The translations under genes and the position numbers were made by a program. A stretch of DNA of 64,000 nucleotides, taken from JAFLCL01 sp964502175. Its GTDB lineage: Bacteria > Myxococcota_A > Polyangia > Polyangiales > Sandaracinaceae. The notes below the pieces were generated by a model. It searched no databases. It saw only the letters and a list, made by a program, of their open reading frames with translations, and was not told the DNA's origin. The stretch lies in NCBI GenBank assembly GCA_964502175.1, contig CAZCVE010000025.1:54878-118877 (forward strand), written 5' to 3'. Position 1 is the first letter of the stretch. Each line of letters opens with the position of its first letter. Shown here piece by piece: positions 28,328-35,993 of this stretch.

Positions 28328-29086
28328 ATGAACGTCCGCCACAGCCACTTCATCGTTCTCTCTGTTTTGCTCTCGTGCGCCAGCGGGTGCGTGCGGACAC
28401 GGACGCTTCCATCGCGTTCCACGCCGCAGCGTGTTCGCCCACACGTGACGATCTCCGGCCGGATGGCCGTGGACGCGACCGATGTTCCCGTCGTGCTCGA
28501 TGGAGTCGACGGGCCCACACGCGTGAGCCGCGTGACCGGGAGCGTCGACGTCCAACGAGAGAGCTCCTACAGGCTCCCGACCTACCAATCCCACAGCGAG
28601 TACCGATGCAACGGGGCGACCTGTGGCTACGTGACCGTGGTCGAGTACGGCAGTCAGACGACGACACACCGTTGGACCGAGCGCGTGCGGACGACGGAGC
28701 CCGTGTGTCCCTCCACACCCTGCACCGCGCATCTGCCGCCCGGCCCGCAGACGCTCGTGTTCCACGCGCCGGACGGCGAGAGCGATGCCTCCGTGGTCCT
28801 CACGGGCGCAGTGTTGCTGCGCCATGCGCCCACCCTGCGCGAGCCAGGCCTCGATCTGTGGCCGGCCACGATCGCGGCATGGCTGCTCGGCGCTCTCGCG
28901 GCTGTCCTCGGGCCGCTCATCGCGACCTACGAGCAGAGCAGCTTGGGCCCCGACCGAGAACCGATCGGCTGGGGAATCACAGCAGGGGGTGGTGGGCTCA
29001 TCGCGCTCGGCGCCGCCCTCCTCACGCTCAACGAAGAGACGCTCGTGACGCCGGGCACCACGGGTCAGTGGGCGTTGGGCTTCTGA
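28328..29086 (+). CDS. Putative lipoprotein with C-terminal membrane segments
   Basis: A 252-residue protein. An N-terminal signal (MNVRHSHFIVLSVLLSCASGC) is followed by a beta-rich domain with two Cys pairs (CNGATCGY; CPSTPC) and 'PPGPQTLVFHAPDGESD', a PEGA-like carbohydrate/ligand-binding pattern. Two hydrophobic segments lie near the C-terminus (ATIAAWLLGALAAVLGPLIA; GITAGGGGLIALGAALLTL). Function unknown. It is divergent from fadI. Confidence 0.6.
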   Translation: MNVRHSHFIVLSVLLSCASGCVRTRTLPSRSTPQRVRPHVTISGRMAVDATDVPVVLDGVDGPTRVSRVTGSVDVQRESSYRLPTYQSHSEYRCNGATCGYVTVVEYGSQTTTHRWTERVRTTEPVCPSTPCTAHLPPGPQTLVFHAPDGESDASVVLTGAVLLRHAPTLREPGLDLWPATIAAWLLGALAAVLGPLIATYEQSSLGPDREPIGWGITAGGGGLIALGAALLTLNEETLVTPGTTGQWALGF

Positions 29087-29092
29087 GGACGC

Positions 29093-29473
29093 TCAGCGCG
29101 CCTCGCCGACAGCTCGATAGCCCAGCACGCCGGAGCTCGCGCGCTCGGCGACGGGAATGACGCGGTCGAGGCGGAAGCGAACCTGTGACTCCGTCGTGCC
29201 TTCGAGGGTGAGGCCGAGCTCGAGGGTGTCGCCGGGGCGAACGATGGCTTGGAACTTCAGGCGGCTCAGCTTGCGGGCGCCGCGCGACGAGAGATCGGGG
29301 AAGGCGCGTCGTGCCTCCGCGTCGACGAGCGCGAGCACCTGCGCGACGCCGGGCAGCATCGGGTTGCCTTCGAAGTGGCCCTCGAAGAACACGAGATCGC
29401 GCGGCACCTCGATGCGGAGCACGAGCTCGCCTTCGTTCGATGGGTGCGGCGTGACGACGAAGCGGTCGGTCAT
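29093..29473 (-). CDS. 3-hydroxyacyl-ACP dehydratase (FabZ/ApeP-like hotdog)
   Basis: A 126-residue single hotdog protein. 'FFEGHFEGNPMLPGVAQVLAL' is the FabA/FabZ active-site motif with catalytic His; 'GARKLSRLKFQAIVRPGDTLEL' is the second conserved block. It may serve aryl-polyene or lipid biosynthesis, but no such cluster is nearby. ATG 29473 was chosen (MTDRFVV); ATG 29485 adds four residues. Confidence 0.85.
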   Translation of the reverse strand: MTDRFVVTPHPSNEGELVLRIEVPRDLVFFEGHFEGNPMLPGVAQVLALVDAEARRAFPDLSSRGARKLSRLKFQAIVRPGDTLELGLTLEGTTESQVRFRLDRVIPVAERASSGVLGYRAVGEAR

Positions 29474-29534
29474 CGGGGCGACCATCGCAAGACTCGGCGA
29501 CGCGGTCGAGTCGCAACGCGCCGAGCCCCGAGCT

Positions 29535-29966
29535 TCACGGTCGCGGATGGACGACGTCGAAGCCTTCTTTCTCGGCCGCGGCGCAGAGGACGGAGTCGCG
29601 GCACACGAACGATCGGCCCTTGGGAAGGCCACGCGCGAAGCACAGCGCCGCGGCCAGCTGGAACGCGTCCGCCGCGCGGAGCGGGTGCCGGGCCAGGAGG
29701 CGAACGGCCTCGTGCTCGACGTCGTCCGTGGCTTCGAGCAGCACCCAGCGCTCCGAGGCCCGCTCGAGACGGCGCTCGGTGGCGGCGACCTCAGCCGCAG
29801 TGAGCGAGCCGTCGCGTTGCTGTCGTCGCAGCGCGGACACGATCTCCGCTCGGGCGGCGTACCAGACGGCGACGGCGGGATCCGTGCGCAGCAACCCTCG
29901 GCACGCGCGGCTCGCCGGCTCGACGACGAAGAGCGGGACGAGCGCGGACGAGTCCCAGAACCTCAT
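29535..29966 (-). CDS. vapC: PIN-domain toxin, VapC family
   Basis: A 143-residue PIN nuclease. Acidic metal-site residues: Asp in 'RFWDSSALVPL', Glu in 'ARAEIVSAL' and Asp in 'RAADAFQLAAAL'. It lies 28 bases downstream of a Phd-like antitoxin gene on the same strand, the usual antitoxin-first order. It is probably an RNA-cleaving toxin. Confidence 0.85.
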   Translation of the reverse strand: MRFWDSSALVPLFVVEPASRACRGLLRTDPAVAVWYAARAEIVSALRRQQRDGSLTAAEVAATERRLERASERWVLLEATDDVEHEAVRLLARHPLRAADAFQLAAALCFARGLPKGRSFVCRDSVLCAAAEKEGFDVVHPRP

Positions 29967-29994
29967 CGCACTCGGCTCATCGACCGCCCACGCC

Positions 29995-30303
29995 TCATCG
30001 ACCGCGCCGTCGCTCGTCGAGCAAGCCAGCGAGAACGCGACCTTCGGGGTCGCGAGCGCCTCCCGCGAGCAGCGCCTTCGGCCAGGGCCCGCCCTTCTTC
30101 GGCCGACGGATCACGCCCTCGCGCTCGAGCGCCGCGAGATCCTCCTCGGACCAGCCACCCGGAGCGGCTGCTTCTGCTCGGATGGGGACGAGGTCCGCGA
30201 TCGGCTCGTCGCGGTCCAGGATCCGCACGTGGCCTCCGGCCTTCACGTAGCGGAGATGCCGCGACAGCTGGTCCTTGGCCTCCGCGATCTTCACGACACG
30301 CAT
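29995..30303 (-). CDS. Phd/YefM-type antitoxin
   Basis: A 102-residue protein starting 'MRVVKIAEAKDQLSRHLRYVKAGGHVRILDRDEPIADLVPI', the Phd/YefM DNA-binding fold, followed by a C-terminal toxin-neutralising tail rich in Arg/Lys. An alternative ATG at 30321 adds six residues. It is paired with the PIN toxin downstream; the 28-base spacer holds a short direct repeat (CTCATCGACCGC twice on the plus strand). Confidence 0.82.
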   Translation of the reverse strand: MRVVKIAEAKDQLSRHLRYVKAGGHVRILDRDEPIADLVPIRAEAAAPGGWSEEDLAALEREGVIRRPKKGGPWPKALLAGGARDPEGRVLAGLLDERRRGR

Positions 30304-30433
30304 GTTGGCCAAGTAGGCCATGTCCGTGAGTGCCTGGCAATACGACGCAGCCCCATGGAGCGCCGGAGGCGCGGGAGACGGGGCTCGACAGCGGCAGGTG
30401 AATCGCACCATGGTGCAGACGTCGGAGGCCTCG

Positions 30434-31021
30434 ATGTCTGCGCGCACGCTCCGGTTCACGATGCTCGCGATCGCGCTCGCCGTGCTCGGCGTCGCGCGGT
30501 TCGAGTCGAACGCGCCCGTCGAGGCGCAGGACGCGCCGCGCGTCCCCACCGAGCTGCCCATCCTGAGCCCGCCCGCGGACTTCTCGCTCGAGGAGACCTC
30601 CGGCGTGAGCCGTACGCTGCTCGAGGTGCGAGGGCGCGTCGGGATCGTGTTCTACGAAGATCGCGAGCACACCCCCGACAACCAGGAGCTCAAGCACACG
30701 CTCCACCGCTACGTGCTCGACAACGATCTGCGTGGGCAGATCACGACGTACGGCGTCGCGAACGTGATGGGCCTCGAGGGCATGATGCGCGACATGGCGC
30801 GCACGGCGATCCGCGCGATCGCCGCGCAATACGGCATCCAGATCCTCCTCGACTGGGACGGCACGATGCAGCGCGCGCCGTTTGGCTTTCCGAGCACGGG
30901 CGCGACGATCGCGCTCTTCGATCGCCAAGGCCGCATGCGCTACCGCGTGACCGGCGTGCACACGGCCGCGCAACAGACCGAGCTCTTCCGCGCCCTCCGC
31001 CAGCTGATCCGAGCAAGCTGA
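30434..31021 (+). CDS. Secreted thioredoxin-fold-like hypothetical protein
   Basis: A 195-residue protein with an N-terminal signal (MSARTLRFTMLAIALAVLGVARFESNAPVEAQ). The mature part has 'GRVGIVFYEDREHTPDNQELKHTL', 'ILLDWDGTMQRAPFGFPSTGATIALFDRQGRMRYRVTG', reminiscent of YtfJ/peroxiredoxin-like thioredoxin folds but lacking a CxxC. ATG 30434 has GGAGG five bases upstream; ATG 30410 is an alternative. Periplasmic; role unknown. Confidence 0.6.
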   Translation: MSARTLRFTMLAIALAVLGVARFESNAPVEAQDAPRVPTELPILSPPADFSLEETSGVSRTLLEVRGRVGIVFYEDREHTPDNQELKHTLHRYVLDNDLRGQITTYGVANVMGLEGMMRDMARTAIRAIAAQYGIQILLDWDGTMQRAPFGFPSTGATIALFDRQGRMRYRVTGVHTAAQQTELFRALRQLIRAS

Positions 31022-31042
31022 ACGAGACCCATCGCGAGGGCC

Positions 31043-31064
31043 CCCCTCCCGCCAGCGGGAGGGG
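31043..31064. terminator. GC-rich hairpin after the secreted protein gene
   Basis: CCCCTCCCGC and its exact complement around a 2-base loop, then GGGGGTGGGTC. Position between two converging genes suggests a terminator; sequence matches the 18893 repeat type. Confidence 0.55.
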
Positions 31065-31074
31065 CGGGGGTGGG

Positions 31075-31146
31075 TCAGCGGTGCTCAGCCAAGTCGCATC
31101 AGCGATGCTCACCCAAGTCGCATCAGCGGTGCTCAGCCAAGTCGCA
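31075..31146. repeat. Three tandem 24-base units
   Basis: TCAGCGGTGCTCAGCCAAGTCGCA is repeated three times (31075, 31099, 31123); the middle copy has two changes and the outer two are identical. A partial fourth copy (CAAGTCGCTCACC) follows and reaches the end of the RCC1 gene. There are no spacers, so this is a minisatellite, not a CRISPR. Confidence 0.85.
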
Positions 31147-31157
31147 GCGCAAGTCGC

Positions 31158-32402
31158 TCACCAGACGACGGGAGTCGGAACGCTGGTGCGCTCGGACGAG
31201 CTCGGCTCGCCCCACCCGAGCTCGCCGTACTCGTTGCGGCCCCAGCAGTACGTCACGCCGCTCGCCGTGTGCGCGCACGTGTGCGAGGCGCCTGCGGCGA
31301 TGAGCTCCACGTCGCTCACGTCGGCCTGCACGGGCGCGACGCGCTGATCGCTGATCACGAGCGGCTCGCCGTCGCCGATCTGCCCGCTGCCGTTGCGGCC
31401 CCAGCACCACACGTCGCCGCTGCTCGTGAGGCCGCACGTGTGATCGAAGCCCGCGGCGAGCGCGTCGAAGCGCTGCGTCGTCATCACGGGCGTCGGCTCG
31501 AAGCGGCGCTCGAGCGTGCCGTCGCCGACGAGCACGCCCACGCCGAAGCAGCGCGTGTCCGTCGCCGTCGTGATGCAGCCGTGCGTCATGCCCACCGCGA
31601 TCGCGGCGCCGTCGGTGATGCCGAGCACCTCCACGGGGCTGCGCGCGCTGTCTTGGTTGCCGGTGCCGTTCTGGCCGTCGTTGTTGAGGCCCCAGCAGAA
31701 CGCGGTGCCGTCTTCGCGTACGCCGCACGTGTGCGAGCTCAGCGAGGTGCCGCCGTGGCTGGCGCCCGCGAGCGCGACGACGTTCGCGAGACCGGGCACC
31801 TGCTGCGGCACGGCCGACGAGCTCACGCCGCCGTCGCCGAGCTCGCCGCCGCGTCCCCAGCACCACACGGTTCCGTCGTCTTTGAGCGCGCACACCGTGC
31901 TGAAGCCGGCGCGGATCTGCGTGACGTTCGTGAGGCCGGTGACCGCGACCGGCACGGGCGAGTCGTCCTCGGTGCCGTTGCCGAGGCGGCCGTTGAAGCC
32001 ATCGCCCCAGCACATCACGGTGCCGCCGCTGCGCAGCGCGCACGCGATGTCGTAGCCCGCGGAGATGGCGATCGCGTCGGTGAGACCCGAGACCGCGACC
32101 GGCGTCACGCTCGGTGTCGTCGTGCCATCTCCGAGCTGACCCACGGAGTTCGCGCCCCAGCAGCGCGCGGTTCCGTCGTCGAGCACGGCGCACGTGGAGT
32201 CTTCGCCAGCGGCGAGCGAGATCAGGCGCGGGCCCGTCGCCGGAGCGCCAGAGTCGCTGCCCATCGGCGCGTCGACGCCGGGCGGCACGAACGCGTCGGT
32301 CTCGGAGATCATGCGAGCGTCGGGCTCGTCGACGCCTCCACCACACGCGCTCGCGAGGCAGAGAGGAAGAAGCGTGAAGGCCTGACGGAGCAACGTGTTC
32401 AT
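31158..32402 (-). CDS. RCC1-repeat lipoprotein (seven-blade propeller)
   Basis: A 414-residue lipoprotein (MNTLLRQAFTLLPLCLASAC) with an Asp-Ala/Pro linker, then seven RCC1-type blades. Each blade shows 'C.L..DG...CWG.N..GQLGDG' or a close variant, e.g. 'STCAVLDDGTARCWGANSVGQLGDGT' near the start, giving a complete beta-propeller. Each blade has a Cys pair at the same positions, likely disulfides outside the cytoplasm. Such proteins are abundant in myxobacteria and presumably bind other surface molecules. Confidence 0.9.
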   Translation of the reverse strand: MNTLLRQAFTLLPLCLASACGGGVDEPDARMISETDAFVPPGVDAPMGSDSGAPATGPRLISLAAGEDSTCAVLDDGTARCWGANSVGQLGDGTTTPSVTPVAVSGLTDAIAISAGYDIACALRSGGTVMCWGDGFNGRLGNGTEDDSPVPVAVTGLTNVTQIRAGFSTVCALKDDGTVWCWGRGGELGDGGVSSSAVPQQVPGLANVVALAGASHGGTSLSSHTCGVREDGTAFCWGLNNDGQNGTGNQDSARSPVEVLGITDGAAIAVGMTHGCITTATDTRCFGVGVLVGDGTLERRFEPTPVMTTQRFDALAAGFDHTCGLTSSGDVWCWGRNGSGQIGDGEPLVISDQRVAPVQADVSDVELIAAGASHTCAHTASGVTYCWGRNEYGELGWGEPSSSERTSVPTPVVW

Positions 32403-32443
32403 CGAGATCCCCTTGGTGGCGCGGCGATCCCGCGTCCGTTCGA

Positions 32444-33139
32444 TCAAGGCACGAGCACGCCGGGAGGCAAGCCGGGAATGCTCCCCGGCGGCACCGCGCT
32501 CAAGCCAGTACGGAGCGAGCTGCCGTAGCGGTTCGCGTCTTCGGTGACGCCGAGACGGTACTGCGACCCGACCGCGTCTTCGGAGAACACGCCGACGAAG
32601 ACCTCGATCTCGCCCTGCGCGTTGGTGAGGTCGACCGCCGGATTGAGTCCGAAGCTCGGATCGCCCGAGTCGTCGTTGCAGTGCCACTGACCGTCGGGCG
32701 TGCGGAGCGCGAGCGTGAGATCGCGATCGATTCCGTCGGCGACCACGCGGAGCATCGGCACACGACGGCCGACCTTGAGCACGTGCTGCGGGCGAGCAGG
32801 GTAGCTGCCCGTACACGCCATCGGCCCGCTGTGGCCTTCGACGGGACCGCCCGCGACGCCCGAGTCCTCGAGCATCGGCGGAGCGAAGCCCGGACCCGAC
32901 ACGAGGATCTGTCCGTCGACGTCGCGTCCCGCTTCGGGATCGGTGGGTCGCGCGTCTTGCCGAGGCACCTCACCCGCGACGACCGTGGGTGGGATGTTGT
33001 CGTTGCTGCCGCCCGAGGGCGGACCTTCACTGCGCGCGCCCGTGGTCCCACCAGCCGATCCCTGCGAGGCACCACACGCGCTCACCGTGAGGAGCGTGAG
33101 CGCGACGAGGAGCGTCGAGGCAGAGCGGGAGAGCGTCAT
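32444..33139 (-). CDS. Hypothetical lipoprotein
   Basis: A 231-residue lipoprotein (signal MTLSRSASTLLVALTLLTVSAC) with a Gly/Ser-rich linker. A globular C-terminal part follows with 'GPMACTGSYPARPQHVLKVGRRVPMLRVVADGIDRDLTLALRTPDGQWHCNDDS' and 'EIEVFVGVF', resembling the pre-peptidase C-terminal (PPC-like) beta-sandwich. The Gly-Pro-rich end (SIPGLPPGVLVP) is unusual. It lies 41 bases upstream of the RCC1 gene on the same strand and may share its transcript. Confidence 0.65.
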   Translation of the reverse strand: MTLSRSASTLLVALTLLTVSACGASQGSAGGTTGARSEGPPSGGSNDNIPPTVVAGEVPRQDARPTDPEAGRDVDGQILVSGPGFAPPMLEDSGVAGGPVEGHSGPMACTGSYPARPQHVLKVGRRVPMLRVVADGIDRDLTLALRTPDGQWHCNDDSGDPSFGLNPAVDLTNAQGEIEVFVGVFSEDAVGSQYRLGVTEDANRYGSSLRTGLSAVPPGSIPGLPPGVLVP

Positions 33140-33209
33140 CGGGGCGGAGCATCCCGGTCTCGTTCGATGGAGTCAACGAGGCGAGCCGATCGGTTACGCT
33201 CGTGGCGTG

Positions 33210-34415
33210 ATGGTGCGCCGCAGCGGTCCTTCGTTCGCGATCGTGCTCGCCGTGACGAGCACGTCGATCGGCTGCGCGAACGGGCGATCGATGATGGAGA
33301 CGCGCACGGACGCGGGGCGTGCGAGCGAGATGGACGCGGGTGAGAGCACGTTCCCCGACGCGTTCTTCGCGCCGATCGATGCGCCGCCCGTCGACGCGCC
33401 GGGTCTCGACGCGGCGAGCGTTGATGCGCCGTTCCCGGACGCTGCGCGGCCGATGCCGGACGCGTTCATGATGGGACCCCCCGACGCGTTCGTCGTGCCC
33501 GTCGATGCGCGCGTGCCCGACGCGGCGGGCGCGTGCGTCGAGGGCTCGATGGTCGCGTGCACCTCGAGCTGCATGACGACGGGCACCGCGCTCTGCAGCG
33601 GTGGGCGCCTCGGCACGTGCACGCCCCCGATGGAGCGCTGCAATGGCGTCGACGACGACTGCGACGGCACGCGCGACGACGGCTTCGAGTGCAACCTCGG
33701 CGGCAGCGGCACGTGCACGACGAGCTGCGGCAGCAGCGGCTTCCGCACGTGCGGCAGCACCTGCAGCTGGAACGCGTGCGCGCCGCCGGCGACGGAGATC
33801 TGCAACGGTGCAGACGAGACCTGCGACGGCAACGTCGACGAGACCTTCCGCGCGCGCTTCGGGTTCACGACGTACACGGACCTCTCGTCGCGCCACGCGG
33901 GCTGCAACGCGATCTCGCGCATCGGCCCCGAGTGCAACGCTGCGATCCACCGCTACTGCGGCGATGGCTGCACGAACAGCGGCTTCGGCCCCGTGGAGAA
34001 CTCGGGCGACGTCGCGAACGTGGCGTGCGTGATCGGCGAGGTGCGCACGGTGAGCTTCGCGACGCTCTCGAGCATCCAAGGTCCGTGCGATGGCATCGGC
34101 GAGATCGCGGGCCCCAACTGCAACGCCGCGATCCATCGCTACTGCGGCTCACAAGGCTTCGTGAGCGGCTTCGGCCCAGTCGAGAATTCGGGGGGCAACG
34201 CGAGCCTCACGTGCGTGCGGAGCGCCGAGGTCCGCGCGACGACGTACACGGAGCTCTCGAGCTTCCTCGCGCCGTGCGACGGCTTCACCGAGCGCTTCGG
34301 CAGCGCGTGCAACGCGGCGATCAGCCGCTACTGCGGCAGCGTCGGCTTCACCACGGGCTTCGGGCCCGTGGAGAACTCGGGCGACGTCGCGTACGTCACG
34401 TGCGTGCGGCCCTGA
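33210..34415 (+). CDS. MopE-like lipoprotein with three novel Cys repeats
   Basis: A 401-residue protein with a lipobox (TSIGC), a long Asp-Ala linker (about residues 45-105), then MopE-type metal-binding-like segments 'CNGVDDDCDG' and 'CNGADETCDG'. The C-terminal half is three repeats of about 60 residues, each ending 'CNAAI.RYCG..GF.SGFGPVENSG....V.CV'. Cys, Tyr and Gly positions are invariant. I do not recognise the repeat from a named family. ATG 33210 is preferred over GTG 33207. The next gene starts 2 bases after its stop. Confidence 0.8.
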   Translation: MVRRSGPSFAIVLAVTSTSIGCANGRSMMETRTDAGRASEMDAGESTFPDAFFAPIDAPPVDAPGLDAASVDAPFPDAARPMPDAFMMGPPDAFVVPVDARVPDAAGACVEGSMVACTSSCMTTGTALCSGGRLGTCTPPMERCNGVDDDCDGTRDDGFECNLGGSGTCTTSCGSSGFRTCGSTCSWNACAPPATEICNGADETCDGNVDETFRARFGFTTYTDLSSRHAGCNAISRIGPECNAAIHRYCGDGCTNSGFGPVENSGDVANVACVIGEVRTVSFATLSSIQGPCDGIGEIAGPNCNAAIHRYCGSQGFVSGFGPVENSGGNASLTCVRSAEVRATTYTELSSFLAPCDGFTERFGSACNAAISRYCGSVGFTTGFGPVENSGDVAYVTCVRP

Positions 34416-34417
34416 CG

Positions 34418-35218
34418 ATGCGGGCCGCACGTCCGACGCTCGACGCCATCCTCGCGATGTCGTCGCTGGATCGACTCGGGCTCGGTCGCGCGATCGCACA
34501 CGAGCTCGGTGCCTCGTGGACCGCGAGTGATGCGCTCGTGGGCGCGGGCGGGATGATCGAGCTCGTGCACGCGAGCGGTCACGCGTTCGTCGTGATCGGA
34601 TCGACACGCTTCGCGCGTGGTCTTCGCGCGTCCGAGCGTGAGGCGTTGATCACCGCGATGATCGGACCGCGCGACGAGGGCGACGACGTGGAGCGGGATC
34701 CCGACGCGGAGCGCGCCTTCGTCGCGACCCAGATCCCCCGCGGCGTCATGCCGACGGAGCTGGTGGAGGTGCCTGCGTTCCTGATCGGTCGCGAGCCCTT
34801 GTCGGTCATGCGCGCCGCGGCGCTCGGTGGCCCACCGCTCCAGGACCTGGGCTACCCGGAAGCGAGCGGGGACGCGAGCGAGTGGCGCGCGTTCGTCCAC
34901 GCCTTGCCCGATGGCCTTCGCCAGCCCACTGAAGAGGAGTGGGAGCTCGTCGCGCGCGGCGGCGGCGAACGATCGTGGATCGTCCCCATGCCGCCCAACG
35001 GCTTCCCAGGCCTCTGGCCGCCCGAAGCGATCTTCGCGCACGAGAACGCGCTCGGCGTGCGATCGCTGGCGGTGGCCGAGGTGTTCGCGAATGGTCAGCG
35101 CCGCGGCGTGGGCGACGGCCGCGGGAACTGGGGAGGGTCGACGGGCAACGCCGAGCTCCACGCCGCGGCTCGCTGGGGCGACGCGTTCGGTGGATCGCGC
35201 CTCGCGCGATCGCTGTGA
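34418..35218 (+). CDS. FGE/SUMF1-like protein
   Basis: A 266-residue cytoplasmic protein. The C-terminal half carries 'LPDGLRQPTEEEWELVARGGGERSW' and 'FAHENALGVRSLAVAEVFANGQ', which match the 'RLPTEAEWEYAARGG...N.FGL..M.GNVWEW' layout of formylglycine-generating-enzyme folds, but the Gly-Asn-Val-Trp-Glu-Trp and catalytic Cys motifs are not preserved. Probably a divergent, possibly non-catalytic member. It is almost continuous with the MopE-like lipoprotein gene (2-base gap). Confidence 0.6.
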   Translation: MRAARPTLDAILAMSSLDRLGLGRAIAHELGASWTASDALVGAGGMIELVHASGHAFVVIGSTRFARGLRASEREALITAMIGPRDEGDDVERDPDAERAFVATQIPRGVMPTELVEVPAFLIGREPLSVMRAAALGGPPLQDLGYPEASGDASEWRAFVHALPDGLRQPTEEEWELVARGGGERSWIVPMPPNGFPGLWPPEAIFAHENALGVRSLAVAEVFANGQRRGVGDGRGNWGGSTGNAELHAAARWGDAFGGSRLARSL

Positions 35219-35254
35219 TCGCGCGAGGCGGCCGAGATCACGCGGGCGAGGCGC

Positions 35255-35950
35255 TCACGCCGGCGGCGTCAGACGCGCCATGTCGACGGCGAGCATGTCG
35301 TTCACGTACTTCACGGTCTTCTCGCGCATGATCGTCTTCGTGAGCGTGTAGGCGTGCGCCGGGAGCGCGGCGAGGCGCTTGGCTTCGGCGGTCGCGCGCT
35401 CGATCAGCTGGGCCTCGTCGACGACCTCGTCGACCCAGCCGGCGAAGAGCGCAGCGTTCGGATCGACGATCTCAGCGAAGAGCGTGGAGCGCAGGAAGAA
35501 GCGCGGGTCGAGGCGGTCGCGCGCGAGCTCCATCGCGAGCACGGGCACGGGCATGCCGATCTGCACTTCATTCAGGCCGATCTTGAACGCGCCCTGCGCG
35601 GCGACGCGGAAGTCACCGGTGAGCAGGACGAGCGAGCCGCCCGCGAGCGCGTGGCCGCTGCACGCCATGACGAGCGGCTGCGGGTGCGTGTAGAGGCGCA
35701 TGAGCAGGTGAGCGCCGCGCGTCACCATCGCCTGCGCTTCCTTGGGCCCCATCATCATCGTCTTGAGATCGAAGCCCGCGCAGAACTTGCCCGCGCGCCC
35801 CGTGAACACGACGGCCTTCGCTTCCTCGATCGCCCGATCGAGCGCGGCATCGAGCTCGTCCATCATCGGATACGAGAGCGCGTTGGCCTTGCCATCGTCC
35901 ATGCGGATGACGGCGATGTCGTTCGAGAGTTCGTAGCTGACGAGGGCCAT
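35255..35950 (-). CDS. Enoyl-CoA hydratase/isomerase family protein
   Basis: A 231-residue crotonase: 'VIRMDDGKANALSYPMMDELDAAL', oxyanion loops 'AVVFTGRAGKFCAGFDLKTM' and 'CSGHALAGGSLVLLTGDFRVAAQGAFKIGLNEVQIGM'. The second catalytic Glu is present (GLNEVQIG); the first position reads GGSLVLL without Glu, as in isomerase-type members. It has a shorter C-terminal trimerisation part than classical EchA. ATG 35950. Confidence 0.88.
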   Translation of the reverse strand: MALVSYELSNDIAVIRMDDGKANALSYPMMDELDAALDRAIEEAKAVVFTGRAGKFCAGFDLKTMMMGPKEAQAMVTRGAHLLMRLYTHPQPLVMACSGHALAGGSLVLLTGDFRVAAQGAFKIGLNEVQIGMPVPVLAMELARDRLDPRFFLRSTLFAEIVDPNAALFAGWVDEVVDEAQLIERATAEAKRLAALPAHAYTLTKTIMREKTVKYVNDMLAVDMARLTPPA

Positions 35951-35993
35951 GGTCTGCGCTCCAGATCGAGAGGGACGCGGACCATAGCGGAGA

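Noticed and set aside
31075..31146. CRISPR-like repeats
   Set aside because: Units are adjacent with no spacers; a tandem minisatellite.
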